Shown piece after piece: positions 1-6,130 of a DNA stretch of 6,794 nt. Below the pieces are notes generated by a model that was not told where the DNA came from, did no database searches, and saw nothing but the letters and a program-made list of their open reading frames with translations. Each line of letters starts with the position of its first letter. Within the stretch, counting starts at the first letter, position 1. The stretch is taken from assembly GCA_016938155.1 (NCBI GenBank), contig JAFGVF010000015.1, positions 1 through 6,794 of the forward strand, in the 5' to 3' direction. The position numbers and the translations under genes were made by a program. Origin of the DNA: Candidatus Cloacimonadota bacterium (GTDB taxonomy: Bacteria > Cloacimonadota > Cloacimonadia > Cloacimonadales > JAFGVF01).

Positions 1-38
1 CATTCATATTAACCGGAATTATTAAGAGTGAAAAATGA
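1..38 (+). CDS. Possible 3' end of an unknown upstream gene
   Basis: The third forward frame is open from the left edge, reads F-I-L-T-G-I-I-K-S-E-K and stops at TGA 36-38. The other two forward frames stop by base 25. The TGA overlaps the phosphoesterase ATG as ATGA, a common arrangement for coupled genes in an operon, and this is the main reason to take it as a real gene end. Eleven residues are too few to identify a family, and the frame could be open by chance. Confidence 0.35.
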   Translation, partial: FILTGIIKSEK

Positions 39-535
39 AGATTTTAATTGTATCAGATACCCACGGGAATGCTGAGATTTTCTGTAAAGTATTGCATAAT
101 GAGTTAGATGTGGATGCTATTTTACATTTAGGAGATAATTGGGAGGATATAGATCTTTGTCCCGAGAGAATTGAGTCAAAAATCCTTTTCAGGGTTCCGG
201 GTAATTTTCATCCGGGTCTCATAAATAAAAGCTTAAAGAGAGTGATAGATTGTGAATTGAATGGGAAGAAATTCAGGCTTATCCACGATTTACAGCAACT
301 GGATAGCCATACGGGTTGTGATGTAATCCTATTCGGGCACACTCATGTTTCCTATTGTGAAGAGATGAAAGGCAGGATTTACATCAATCCGGGGCATCTG
401 AAAAAAGAAGAAGACCGTGGTCAAAAGGCTTCTTATGGAGTTATGACCATAACTGAAGAAATGATGATTTATGAAAATAAAAGATATGACGGTAGGTTGA
501 TTTACTCCCGCAGCTGGAGAAACAACAGGTCGTAA
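35..535 (+). CDS. YfcE/MJ0936-type metallophosphoesterase
   Basis: A 166-residue cytoplasmic calcineurin-like phosphoesterase, predicted to hydrolyse phosphodiesters with two metal ions; the natural substrate is unknown. The metal ligands can be placed in order: D8 and H10 (SDTHGN), D34 (LGDN), N57 (PGN), H84 (LIHD), and H102 with H104 (FGHTH), followed by INPG at 117-120. The length matches this small family, and there is no signal peptide. Two positions depart from the usual pattern: the motif normally read GNCD or GNH[D/E] is GNFH here (H59), and the glycine after the fourth-site histidine is D85. The stretch from H84 to GHTH is also short. The ATG at 35 has AAGAG at 24-28, six bases upstream. 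The next gene, moxR, starts 16 bases after the stop, so co-transcription is likely. Family assignment is firm; substrate and any link to Bat function are not. Confidence 0.9.
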   Translation: MKILIVSDTHGNAEIFCKVLHNELDVDAILHLGDNWEDIDLCPERIESKILFRVPGNFHPGLINKSLKRVIDCELNGKKFRLIHDLQQLDSHTGCDVILFGHTHVSYCEEMKGRIYINPGHLKKEEDRGQKASYGVMTITEEMMIYENKRYDGRLIYSRSWRNNRS

Positions 536-539
536 CATC

Positions 540-545
540 AGGAGG
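540..545 (+). promoter_or_regulatory. Strong Shine-Dalgarno site of moxR
   Basis: A perfect AGGAGG lies six bases before the ATG at 552 and nine before a second in-frame ATG at 555, so translation may begin at either. Another ATG at 548 is out of frame. This is the best ribosome binding site in the window, and it argues against a typical Bacteroidetes host. Confidence 0.8.
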
Positions 546-551
546 ATATGT

Positions 552-1541
552 ATGATGACAATAGACGAAATACATCGTCAAGTATTGGAAAAGAGTGCAG
601 TACTCGATCAATTGACAAGCGAAGTTCACAAAGTAATCATCGGTCAGGAATATATGATAAAAAGAATCCTGGTAGGTTTATTGGCAAATGGGCACATCCT
701 GCTTGAGGGAGTGCCGGGATTAGCTAAAACGCTCACAGTGCAAACAATAGCAAATTCAATTCATGCCAGCTTCAAGCGTATCCAGTTCACTCCTGACCTG
801 CTTCCCGCTGATGTAACCGGTACATTGATTTATAATCAAAAAACTGCGGAATTTACCCCGAAGCAAGGACCAATCTTTGCCAATTTCATCCTTGCTGATG
901 AGATTAACCGTGCTCCTTCCAAGGTTCAGTCTGCATTATTGGAAGCTATGCAGGAACGGCAGGTTACAATAGGCGATACAACTTATCCGTTACCGAAGCC
1001 TTTCCTTGTAATGGCTACCCAGAATCCCTTGGAACAGGAAGGAACTTATCCTTTACCGGAAGCACAGGTTGACCGTTTCATGCTCAAACTCCTTATTGAA
1101 TATCCGAACAGAGAAGAGGAAAAGAAGATAATGAACCTGATGGTACCGGATGAGGAGATGAAGGTTTCTGCAATTGTAACACCTCAACAGATTATTGAGA
1201 TGAGGGAAGTGATTAAAGAAATACATATGGAAGAGAAGTTGAAGGATTATATCCTTGATTTAGTATTTGCAACCCGTGAACCCGGCAAGTATCGAAACTT
1301 AAAAGAGTTTGAGAATATGATAGAATGCGGAGCGTCACCTCGTGCAACCATTGCCCTTGCCAGAGCAGCTAAGGCTCATGCCTTCCTGGAGCATAGGGGA
1401 TATGTTTTACCGGATGATATTAAAGCAATCGGTAAAGATGTGCTTCGTCATCGCATAATTCTCAGCTATGAGGCTGAAGCAGAGCAGATAAATCAGGATA
1501 ATATCATTAATCGTATCTTTGATGAGATTGAAATAGCCTAA
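552..1541 (+). CDS. moxR: MoxR-type AAA+ ATPase (MoxR Proper type, Bat operon)
   Basis: A 329-residue cytoplasmic AAA+ ATPase, full length for the family. MoxR proteins form ring assemblies that use ATP to remodel or mature partners carrying VWA domains. All key motifs are visible: Walker A EGVPGLAKT at 52-60, Walker B FILADEINR at 112-120 with D116 and E117, sensor 1 ATQNP at 155-159, arginine finger in EAQVDRF (R175), and sensor 2 in ASPRA (R264). The helical lid occupies roughly the last 120 residues. Nothing suggests inactivation. The start at 552 follows a perfect AGGAGG; ATG 555 is an alternative. The stop lies two bases before the DUF58 gene, the usual MoxR-DUF58 pairing, and the Bat VWA genes follow. 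The partners are therefore likely the DUF58 protein and BatA/BatB; this is inferred from order. Genes of this group are also annotated simply as 'AAA family ATPase'. Confidence 0.96.
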   Translation: MMTIDEIHRQVLEKSAVLDQLTSEVHKVIIGQEYMIKRILVGLLANGHILLEGVPGLAKTLTVQTIANSIHASFKRIQFTPDLLPADVTGTLIYNQKTAEFTPKQGPIFANFILADEINRAPSKVQSALLEAMQERQVTIGDTTYPLPKPFLVMATQNPLEQEGTYPLPEAQVDRFMLKLLIEYPNREEEKKIMNLMVPDEEMKVSAIVTPQQIIEMREVIKEIHMEEKLKDYILDLVFATREPGKYRNLKEFENMIECGASPRATIALARAAKAHAFLEHRGYVLPDDIKAIGKDVLRHRIILSYEAEAEQINQDNIINRIFDEIEIA

Positions 1542-1543
1542 TT

Positions 1544-2428
1544 ATGGAAACAAGTGAAATACTAAAGAGAATCCGGAAGATAGAGATTACAACTAAGAAT
1601 CTCGTTGAAGAGATTTTTGCCGGAGAATACCATTCCCTATTTAGGGGACAGGGTCTCGAATTCTCTGAAGTAAGAGAATATATGCCTGGAGACGGTTTCA
1701 GAGACATTGACTGGAATGTAACAGCTCGTATGGGTGTTCCTTATGTAAAGAAGTTTGAGGAAACCCGTGAGCTCAATGTGATATTTCTGGTCGATAGCAG
1801 TGCTTCAACCGTATTCGGGACAAGAAACTACTTAAAATCTGAGTATATTGCAGAGATTACGGCAGTTCTCTCATTTTCTGCTCTTTCGAATCAGGATAAG
1901 GTTGGATTACTTCTTTTCTCTGATAGAATTGAAAAGTACATCCCGCCGAGAAAGGGTCGTAAAATCGCATTGCAGATATTAAGAGAGATTCTTTTCTTCA
2001 ATCCTGAAGGACGCAAGACAGATATAAAGCAAGCGGTTGAGTACATTAGCCGTGTTATAAAAAAACGAAGTATTATCTTTGTAATCTCTGATTTTCAGGA
2101 TGATGGTTTCTGGAATAGTCTCAAGTTACTTGCCAGAAGGCACGATGTTCTTGCTCTTCAGATTATTGATAGAGCAGAGTCAGAACTTCCGGATGCGGGA
2201 ATAATTCCATTTATTGATCCGGAGAGTGGGGAATTATTCACGACAAACACATCAAACAAAAAGGTTCGTGATAAATTTAAACTGCACACTGCAATGTTGA
2301 ATGAGAATACTCGTCGTAGTTTTAAAGAGAATAGGGTTGATATGCTTGAGTTACATACTGACCAATCCTATGTACTTGAGTTACAAAAATTCTTCAAACA
2401 ACGCATTAGACAAAAAGCAAAAAGATAG
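1544..2428 (+). CDS. DUF58 domain protein (VWA-like, MoxR partner)
   Basis: A 294-residue DUF58 protein with no signal peptide or obvious membrane helix, so probably cytoplasmic. The DUF58 signature spans residues 38-62: GLEF, then R44, Y46, GD at 49-50, R53 and IDW at 55-57, followed by the TAR triplet. A VWA-like fold follows. Its metal site is readable as D84-S86-S88 (DSSAS), a threonine in KTD at 159, and D183 in ISDFQDD. The site thus looks able to bind metal, which not every DUF58 protein retains. The C-terminal tail is basic. The gene starts two bases after the moxR stop with no good Shine-Dalgarno sequence (only a weak GATGAGAT well upstream), so translation is probably coupled to moxR. 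DUF58 proteins are taken as adaptors or substrates of MoxR; the exact role is unknown. Confidence 0.94.
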   Translation: METSEILKRIRKIEITTKNLVEEIFAGEYHSLFRGQGLEFSEVREYMPGDGFRDIDWNVTARMGVPYVKKFEETRELNVIFLVDSSASTVFGTRNYLKSEYIAEITAVLSFSALSNQDKVGLLLFSDRIEKYIPPRKGRKIALQILREILFFNPEGRKTDIKQAVEYISRVIKKRSIIFVISDFQDDGFWNSLKLLARRHDVLALQIIDRAESELPDAGIIPFIDPESGELFTTNTSNKKVRDKFKLHTAMLNENTRRSFKENRVDMLELHTDQSYVLELQKFFKQRIRQKAKR

Positions 2429-2430
2429 AT

Positions 2431-3354
2431 ATGAAAAGATTTGCTATTCTATTGATACTGGCTACATTAACATTCGGACTTCCTGCCGTTAACATGACAG
2501 AGCAGGTTGACCAACCCGATACTCTCAATATCGGCACTCCGATTGAGATTTTATTGTCATTTTCACCACCTGTTGACAGTGCATCAGTGGAAGTTCCCGA
2601 TACCCTCACCACTTTTGATTTCTTTGGAAATCAACCAATCTATCAGGATGATAAGCTTCAGGGAATCATGATGACTGTTGCACCATTTGAAACGGGACAG
2701 TTGGCACTGCCTTCCATGAAAGTAATGTCCTGGTCAGATGAGATTCCGGAGCAGCATGAAACCAGACATCGTATCTTCATGGTACAAACTGTACTTCCTG
2801 ACAGCGGAGCTGTCTTGAAAGATATTTCAGGAACTCTTAAAGTAAGGCTTAATTTCTGGGACTACCTCCTCATTATAGGTGGAATTGCTCTCCTTATTGC
2901 AATCATTTGGCTCTTAACTAAGATACCGAGAAAAGATATAACTAAGCCAACTTACCGGAAACCCGAGGTTATTATCCCTGCATGGGAAATTGCTTTAAAA
3001 AGCTTAGAAGCTCTAAAATCTGCCCAGCTTATGCAGAATGGTCGGTTCTTGGATTATTATTTCGAGCTTTCTTCTATTTTACGAAGATTTATTGAAGGTT
3101 ACTACAACTTCAATGCTGCTGAGATGACAACCTACGAAATTAATGATGCTCTTTCTGAGTTGGATGTTGAACAGAGACCTGAGATAAAAAGCTTTCTATT
3201 AAACTGCGATATGAAAAAGTATGCCAAACAGATTCCAACCATGGAGGATGCCGATAACTCATATTATTGGTTGTATAAATATATAACCGGAATCAAAGAA
3301 ATAGAATTGAAAAAAGCTGAAACGATAGCAGGGGAGGAGAAGAAGAATGTTTGA
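2431..3354 (+). CDS. BatD-like single-pass membrane protein with DUF4381-like C-terminal region
   Basis: A 307-residue protein commonly found between DUF58 and BatA in Bat operons, usually annotated as hypothetical. It begins with a likely signal peptide (MKRF, hydrophobic run to about 18, possible cleavage after A19). A beta-rich extracytoplasmic domain spans about 22-135, a membrane helix about 144-163, then the basic KIPRK. A cytoplasmic helical domain follows (about 184-290), with WEIAL, GRFLDYYFELSSILRRFIE, AAEMTTYEI and CDMKKYAK. That pattern resembles the C-terminal region of BatD and DUF4381 proteins. The G89-Q90-x-x-L-P94 motif matches G103-Q104-x-x-I-P108 in the downstream BatD, suggesting shared ancestry. 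It starts two bases after the DUF58 stop without a clear ribosome site, so coupling is likely. It may tether the cytoplasmic MoxR/DUF58 pair to the membrane BatA/BatB pair; this is inference. Confidence 0.8.
   Translation: MKRFAILLILATLTFGLPAVNMTEQVDQPDTLNIGTPIEILLSFSPPVDSASVEVPDTLTTFDFFGNQPIYQDDKLQGIMMTVAPFETGQLALPSMKVMSWSDEIPEQHETRHRIFMVQTVLPDSGAVLKDISGTLKVRLNFWDYLLIIGGIALLIAIIWLLTKIPRKDITKPTYRKPEVIIPAWEIALKSLEALKSAQLMQNGRFLDYYFELSSILRRFIEGYYNFNAAEMTTYEINDALSELDVEQRPEIKSFLLNCDMKKYAKQIPTMEDADNSYYWLYKYITGIKEIELKKAETIAGEEKKNV
3333..3338 (+). promoter_or_regulatory. Shine-Dalgarno site of batA
   Basis: GGAGGA lies eight bases before the batA ATG at 3347 and inside the last codons of the preceding gene. 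It fixes the batA start and explains how batA can be translated although it overlaps its neighbour by eight bases. Confidence 0.75.
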
Positions 3355-4327
3355 GTTCCTCTATCCTTACTGGTTTATTGCCCTGATTCTTGTACCTGCT
3401 TACATTGTATGGGAACTGATTTATCAGCGTAGAAAGAAATTACGAATCCCTTACAGCAGGTTGCAACTATTAAAAAAGGCTTCAGGACATGAGACTTTCA
3501 TGCAATACATACCAATAGTTCTGAGGACGCTAACCATTGTTTTTTTGGTGATTGCCATGACCCGACCCCGTCTTGGAAAACAGAATATAGAAATTGAAGG
3601 TCAAGGTATTGACATTGTACTTGCAATAGATGTATCAGGCTCTATGATGGCAGTTGACTTTAAGCCGAAGAACCGTCTTGAAGCAGCAAAAGTTGTTGCT
3701 GATGAGTTCATTGACAATCGTAAGAATGACCGCATCGGGCTTGTTGTCTTCTCAGAGTATGCAATTACGCAGTGTCCCTTAACTCAGGACTATAACATCC
3801 TAAAGAATCTGCTCAAAGATATTGAGATAAATCAAGAGAGCAGTTCAACCGCCATAGGGATGGGACTTGCAACTGCTGTTTCAAGATTGCATAAATCAGA
3901 AGCGAAATCAAAGGTAGTAATTCTGATAACTGACGGTAAGAACAATACGGGAAAGATAGATCCTTTCGGTGCTGCTGAGCTTGCTAAAACTTATGGTATT
4001 CGCGTATATCCCATCGCCGTAGGCTCAAATGGCTTAGTCGATTATCCCAATGGTCGAGGCGGATTCACCAAGGTGCAGATAGAGATGGATTTACCGACAC
4101 TCAATCGTATTGCTCAGATTACAGGAACGACTAAAGCATCTCTTGCCAGAAATACAGAACAGTTGAAACAAGTTGTGGAAGAGATTGACCGTCTTGAGAA
4201 ATCAAAGTTCAAAATGAATAAATACACTTCCTGGAAAGAGTTGTTTCCTTTTTGGTTACTGCTCTCATTCCTTGCCCTCGTGCTGGAGATGATATATCGA
4301 TTAATTCTGAGGAAGGAGATAATCTAA
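3347..4327 (+). CDS. batA: BatA, membrane-anchored VWA protein
   Basis: A 326-residue protein with the BatA layout. The N-terminus starts FLYPYWF with a membrane helix at about 6-25, a second helix lies at about 52-70 and ends in the family's A-x-x-R-P (A70 to P74), a VWA domain spans about 87-280, and a C-terminal helix lies at about 299-321. The VWA metal site is intact: DVSGS (D95, S97, S99), T168 in SSSTAIG, and D196 in LITDG. Family members hold the VWA domain on one side of the membrane between these helices; metal-dependent binding of a protein ligand is expected. A short loop rich in glycine (about 225-240) follows the AVGSNG strand. batA overlaps the upstream gene by eight bases, batB by one, and is a paralogue of batB. 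Naming as BatA rather than BatB rests on gene order and length. Confidence 0.93.
   Translation: MFEFLYPYWFIALILVPAYIVWELIYQRRKKLRIPYSRLQLLKKASGHETFMQYIPIVLRTLTIVFLVIAMTRPRLGKQNIEIEGQGIDIVLAIDVSGSMMAVDFKPKNRLEAAKVVADEFIDNRKNDRIGLVVFSEYAITQCPLTQDYNILKNLLKDIEINQESSSTAIGMGLATAVSRLHKSEAKSKVVILITDGKNNTGKIDPFGAAELAKTYGIRVYPIAVGSNGLVDYPNGRGGFTKVQIEMDLPTLNRIAQITGTTKASLARNTEQLKQVVEEIDRLEKSKFKMNKYTSWKELFPFWLLLSFLALVLEMIYRLILRKEII
4313..4318 (+). promoter_or_regulatory. Shine-Dalgarno site of batB
   Basis: AAGGAG sits eight bases before the ATG at 4327, inside the last codons of batA. It supports the start at 4327 over the TTG 75 bases upstream, which would add 25 residues with no family resemblance. 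Confidence 0.75.
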
Positions 4328-5343
4328 TGCATTGGGGAAATGCTAACTTACTGATATTATTGTTGCTGATACCACTGGCATTCTTCCTGCTTGGTATTGA
4401 AAAGAAAAGAAAGAAACAGCTCTTTAAAAAGTTCGCCGAAAACAGATTTTATAACTTCTATCTTCAAGGTTTTAACAGTTTTAACTGGTGGCTGAAGAAT
4501 TTCCTTCTGATTATTGCTCTTTTCTTTCTGATTATAGCCATTGCCAGACCGCAATGGGACAAAGAGATACAGGATGTTCAGAGACGCGGTATCGATATCG
4601 CTGTTTGTATGGATGTCTCAAAAAGCATGGATGCAACAGACATCTCTCCCAGTAGAATCGACCGTGCTAAAGACCAGATTTCTCTCTTTATTGACCAGTT
4701 GGAGGGTGACAGAATAGCACTTGTGCCATTTGCCGGAATAGCTCATGTTCAATGCCCTCTTACTGATGATTATGGTGCAGCACAAATGTTCTTGAATACT
4801 TTGGATACAGATTTCATCCCTGTTTATGGAACAAATGTCGGAGCTGCTTTGAAAAAAGCTATGGAAGTTTTTCCTGATAATTCCAAACATAAGCTTGTTA
4901 TTCTTGTCAGTGACGGAGAGGATTTGGAGGAAAAGGGTCTTAAGATTGCCGAAGAGATGGCAAAAGCCGGGATCACTATCTATACCCTTGGTATCGGTTC
5001 TCCCGAAGGAAGCCCTATTCCTGTAGCCAACGAAAGTGGAGATGTTGAGTATGTAAAAGATGATAAGGGCGAAATTGTAATGTCAAAGCTGGATGTTGAC
5101 ACACTCGGTAAGATTGCCCGGACAACCGGTGGAAGGTTCTATATCATCACTCCGAAGCAAACTGAAATATTTGAGATACTCCGAACTATTCAGGGTTTAG
5201 AAAAGAATAAATACAGTTCAAAAATGTTTAATCGCTTCAAAGACCAGTATATCTGGTTTGCAATCCTCGTATTGATGCTTCTTGCTATTGAACCATTGAT
5301 CTCACTTCGCAAGAGCTACAAACACGAACGATTCATATCTTGA
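4327..5343 (+). CDS. batB: BatB, membrane-anchored VWA protein
   Basis: A 338-residue paralogue of BatA with the same plan: a membrane helix at about 6-23, a second at about 55-73 ending in the IARPQW motif, a VWA domain at about 88-285, and a last helix at about 308-326 followed by a short basic tail. The metal site reads DVSKS (D96, S98, S100), T169 in YGTN, and D196 in VSDGED. The LGIGSPEGSPIP strand-loop (221-232) is typical of BatB and leads into an acidic insert rich in Asp, Glu and Lys that BatA lacks. The ORF is open further left, but the correct start is the ATG at 4327: it follows AAGGAG and sits in TAATG, where it shares one base with the batA stop. BatA and BatB presumably act together, as they are almost always adjacent; direct binding here is inferred. 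Confidence 0.93.
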   Translation: MHWGNANLLILLLLIPLAFFLLGIEKKRKKQLFKKFAENRFYNFYLQGFNSFNWWLKNFLLIIALFFLIIAIARPQWDKEIQDVQRRGIDIAVCMDVSKSMDATDISPSRIDRAKDQISLFIDQLEGDRIALVPFAGIAHVQCPLTDDYGAAQMFLNTLDTDFIPVYGTNVGAALKKAMEVFPDNSKHKLVILVSDGEDLEEKGLKIAEEMAKAGITIYTLGIGSPEGSPIPVANESGDVEYVKDDKGEIVMSKLDVDTLGKIARTTGGRFYIITPKQTEIFEILRTIQGLEKNKYSSKMFNRFKDQYIWFAILVLMLLAIEPLISLRKSYKHERFIS

Positions 5344-5350
5344 GGTAAAA

Positions 5351-6043
5351 ATGAAAAGACTTTTCTTAATAGTTACCATGATTTCCACAATTATCCTTCT
5401 CAATGCAAGCATCTTTAATCTCGGAAAATTCTTCCGCAATAATGCGGGAGTTAAGCAGTACAATAAGAATAAGTACGAAAAAGCCGAGAAGAACTTCAAC
5501 GAAAACGCTGTGAAAGACCCGACTGACCCGAAATTGCAATATAATCTTGGGAATGCTTATTACAAGAACAACAAGCCGGAAGAAGCCCTTTCTGCCTATC
5601 AATCAGCTTTGAGAAATTCTAAATTCAAACAGAAAGACAAGGTTCTACAAAACATCGGCAATATCTACTATAACAACAAGGATTATGGTCAGGCTCTTGA
5701 GGCATATAAGCAGTCACTTAAAATAAATCCAAAAAATCAGGATGTTAAGAATAATTACGAGCTTGCAAAGCAGATGATGCAGGAACAGCAGCAACAGCAA
5801 CAACAGAATCAGGATAATAAAGACCAGAAAAAAGACAAAGAAGAGCAGCAACAACAACAGCAGCAGGAGCAAAAAAAGGACGAGAATAAAGAGCAGGAAC
5901 AGCAGCAGATGACTCAGGAAGAGAAAGAGAAGAAAGATGAAGCCGATGAGCAGCTTAAAGCTCTTCAGGAACAGGAACAGAATGACCTGAAGGAGAAGCA
6001 GAAGGCGAAATCAGCAGGTAGAGCTAAAGGAAAATACTGGTAG
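5351..6043 (+). CDS. batC: BatC, TPR protein with Gln-rich charged tail
   Basis: A 230-residue protein. Residues 1-20 form a signal peptide or anchor (MKR, then a hydrophobic run ending in LLNAS), which would place the rest outside the membrane. Three TPR units follow at about 29-58, 60-90 and 97-128, with typical LGNAYY, EEAL, IGNIYY and QALEAYKQSLKINP elements. From about 140 to 215 the protein is low-complexity Gln/Lys/Glu, including two runs of seven Gln (146-152 and 166-172), and is probably a disordered or coiled tail. The end, from ALQEQE to the final KYW, recalls the basic, Trp-terminated end of other BatC proteins (often KDW), so the frame seems intact through the repeats. The gene starts seven bases after batB; GAGGT at 5342-5346 overlaps the batB stop. 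TPRs suggest a scaffold for BatA/BatB; the partners are not shown by sequence. Confidence 0.9.
   Translation: MKRLFLIVTMISTIILLNASIFNLGKFFRNNAGVKQYNKNKYEKAEKNFNENAVKDPTDPKLQYNLGNAYYKNNKPEEALSAYQSALRNSKFKQKDKVLQNIGNIYYNNKDYGQALEAYKQSLKINPKNQDVKNNYELAKQMMQEQQQQQQQNQDNKDQKKDKEEQQQQQQQEQKKDENKEQEQQQMTQEEKEKKDEADEQLKALQEQEQNDLKEKQKAKSAGRAKGKYW
5786..5908 (+). repeat. CAG/CAA-rich tract encoding poly-Gln runs in batC
   Basis: Uninterrupted CAR codons occur at 5786-5806 (seven codons), 5846-5866 (seven codons) and 5900-5908 (three codons), separated by Lys/Glu/Asp/Asn codons. CAG and CAA are mixed rather than a pure trinucleotide repeat, which lowers but does not remove the chance of slippage. The tract lies in the tail of BatC. 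Confidence 0.85.
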
Positions 6044-6130
6044 TCTCTTTTACATAGTCAAAAATAACTTGCCTATATTATCGGAGTCGAGAAATGGTTA
6101 TGAAATACTGCGAGATAAAAGAGTTTTAAA
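6044..6130 (+). promoter_or_regulatory. batC-batD spacer with possible leader ORF
   Basis: At 87 bases this is by far the longest gap in the window. It holds an ORF of 11 codons at 6094-6129 (MVMKYCEIKEF), preceded by GGAG at 6083-6086 with seven-base spacing. Its TAA ends one base before the batD ATG. The batD ribosome site, AAGAG at 6119-6123, lies inside this ORF, so translating it could affect batD initiation. TATATT at 6074-6079 could serve as a -10 box, but I see no convincing -35 partner. No hairpin with a T tract, hence no terminator, is visible. Whether the spacer regulates batD is a guess from layout. Confidence 0.35.

Noticed and set aside
552..2428. MoxR plus VWA-like pair read as an anti-phage or toxin-type ATPase-VWA system
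   Set aside because: The downstream BatA, BatB, BatC and BatD genes identify a standard Bat operon. No nuclease, protease or other effector is present, and no mobile element signs flank it.
2301..2492. 63-codon + strand ORF across the DUF58/BatD-like junction
   Set aside because: It is an alternate frame of two well-supported genes, with no ribosome site and no recognisable motif.
4252..4326. Upstream TTG start that would lengthen BatB by 25 residues
   Set aside because: The extra residues lie inside the batA reading region and look like no BatB N-terminus. The ATG at 4327 has a good AAGGAG site and a TAATG overlap with batA.
4618..4890. 90-codon reverse-strand ORF inside batB
   Set aside because: It is the antisense shadow of the VWA domain coding region; the Cys/Ser/Ile-rich translation has no domain features. 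Other reverse-strand ORFs in the window were rejected for the same reason.
6050..6079. Sigma-70-like promoter upstream of batD (TTACAT...TATATT)
   Set aside because: The -35 match is poor, and TATATT is expected by chance in AT-rich DNA. It is kept only as a remark in the spacer entry.
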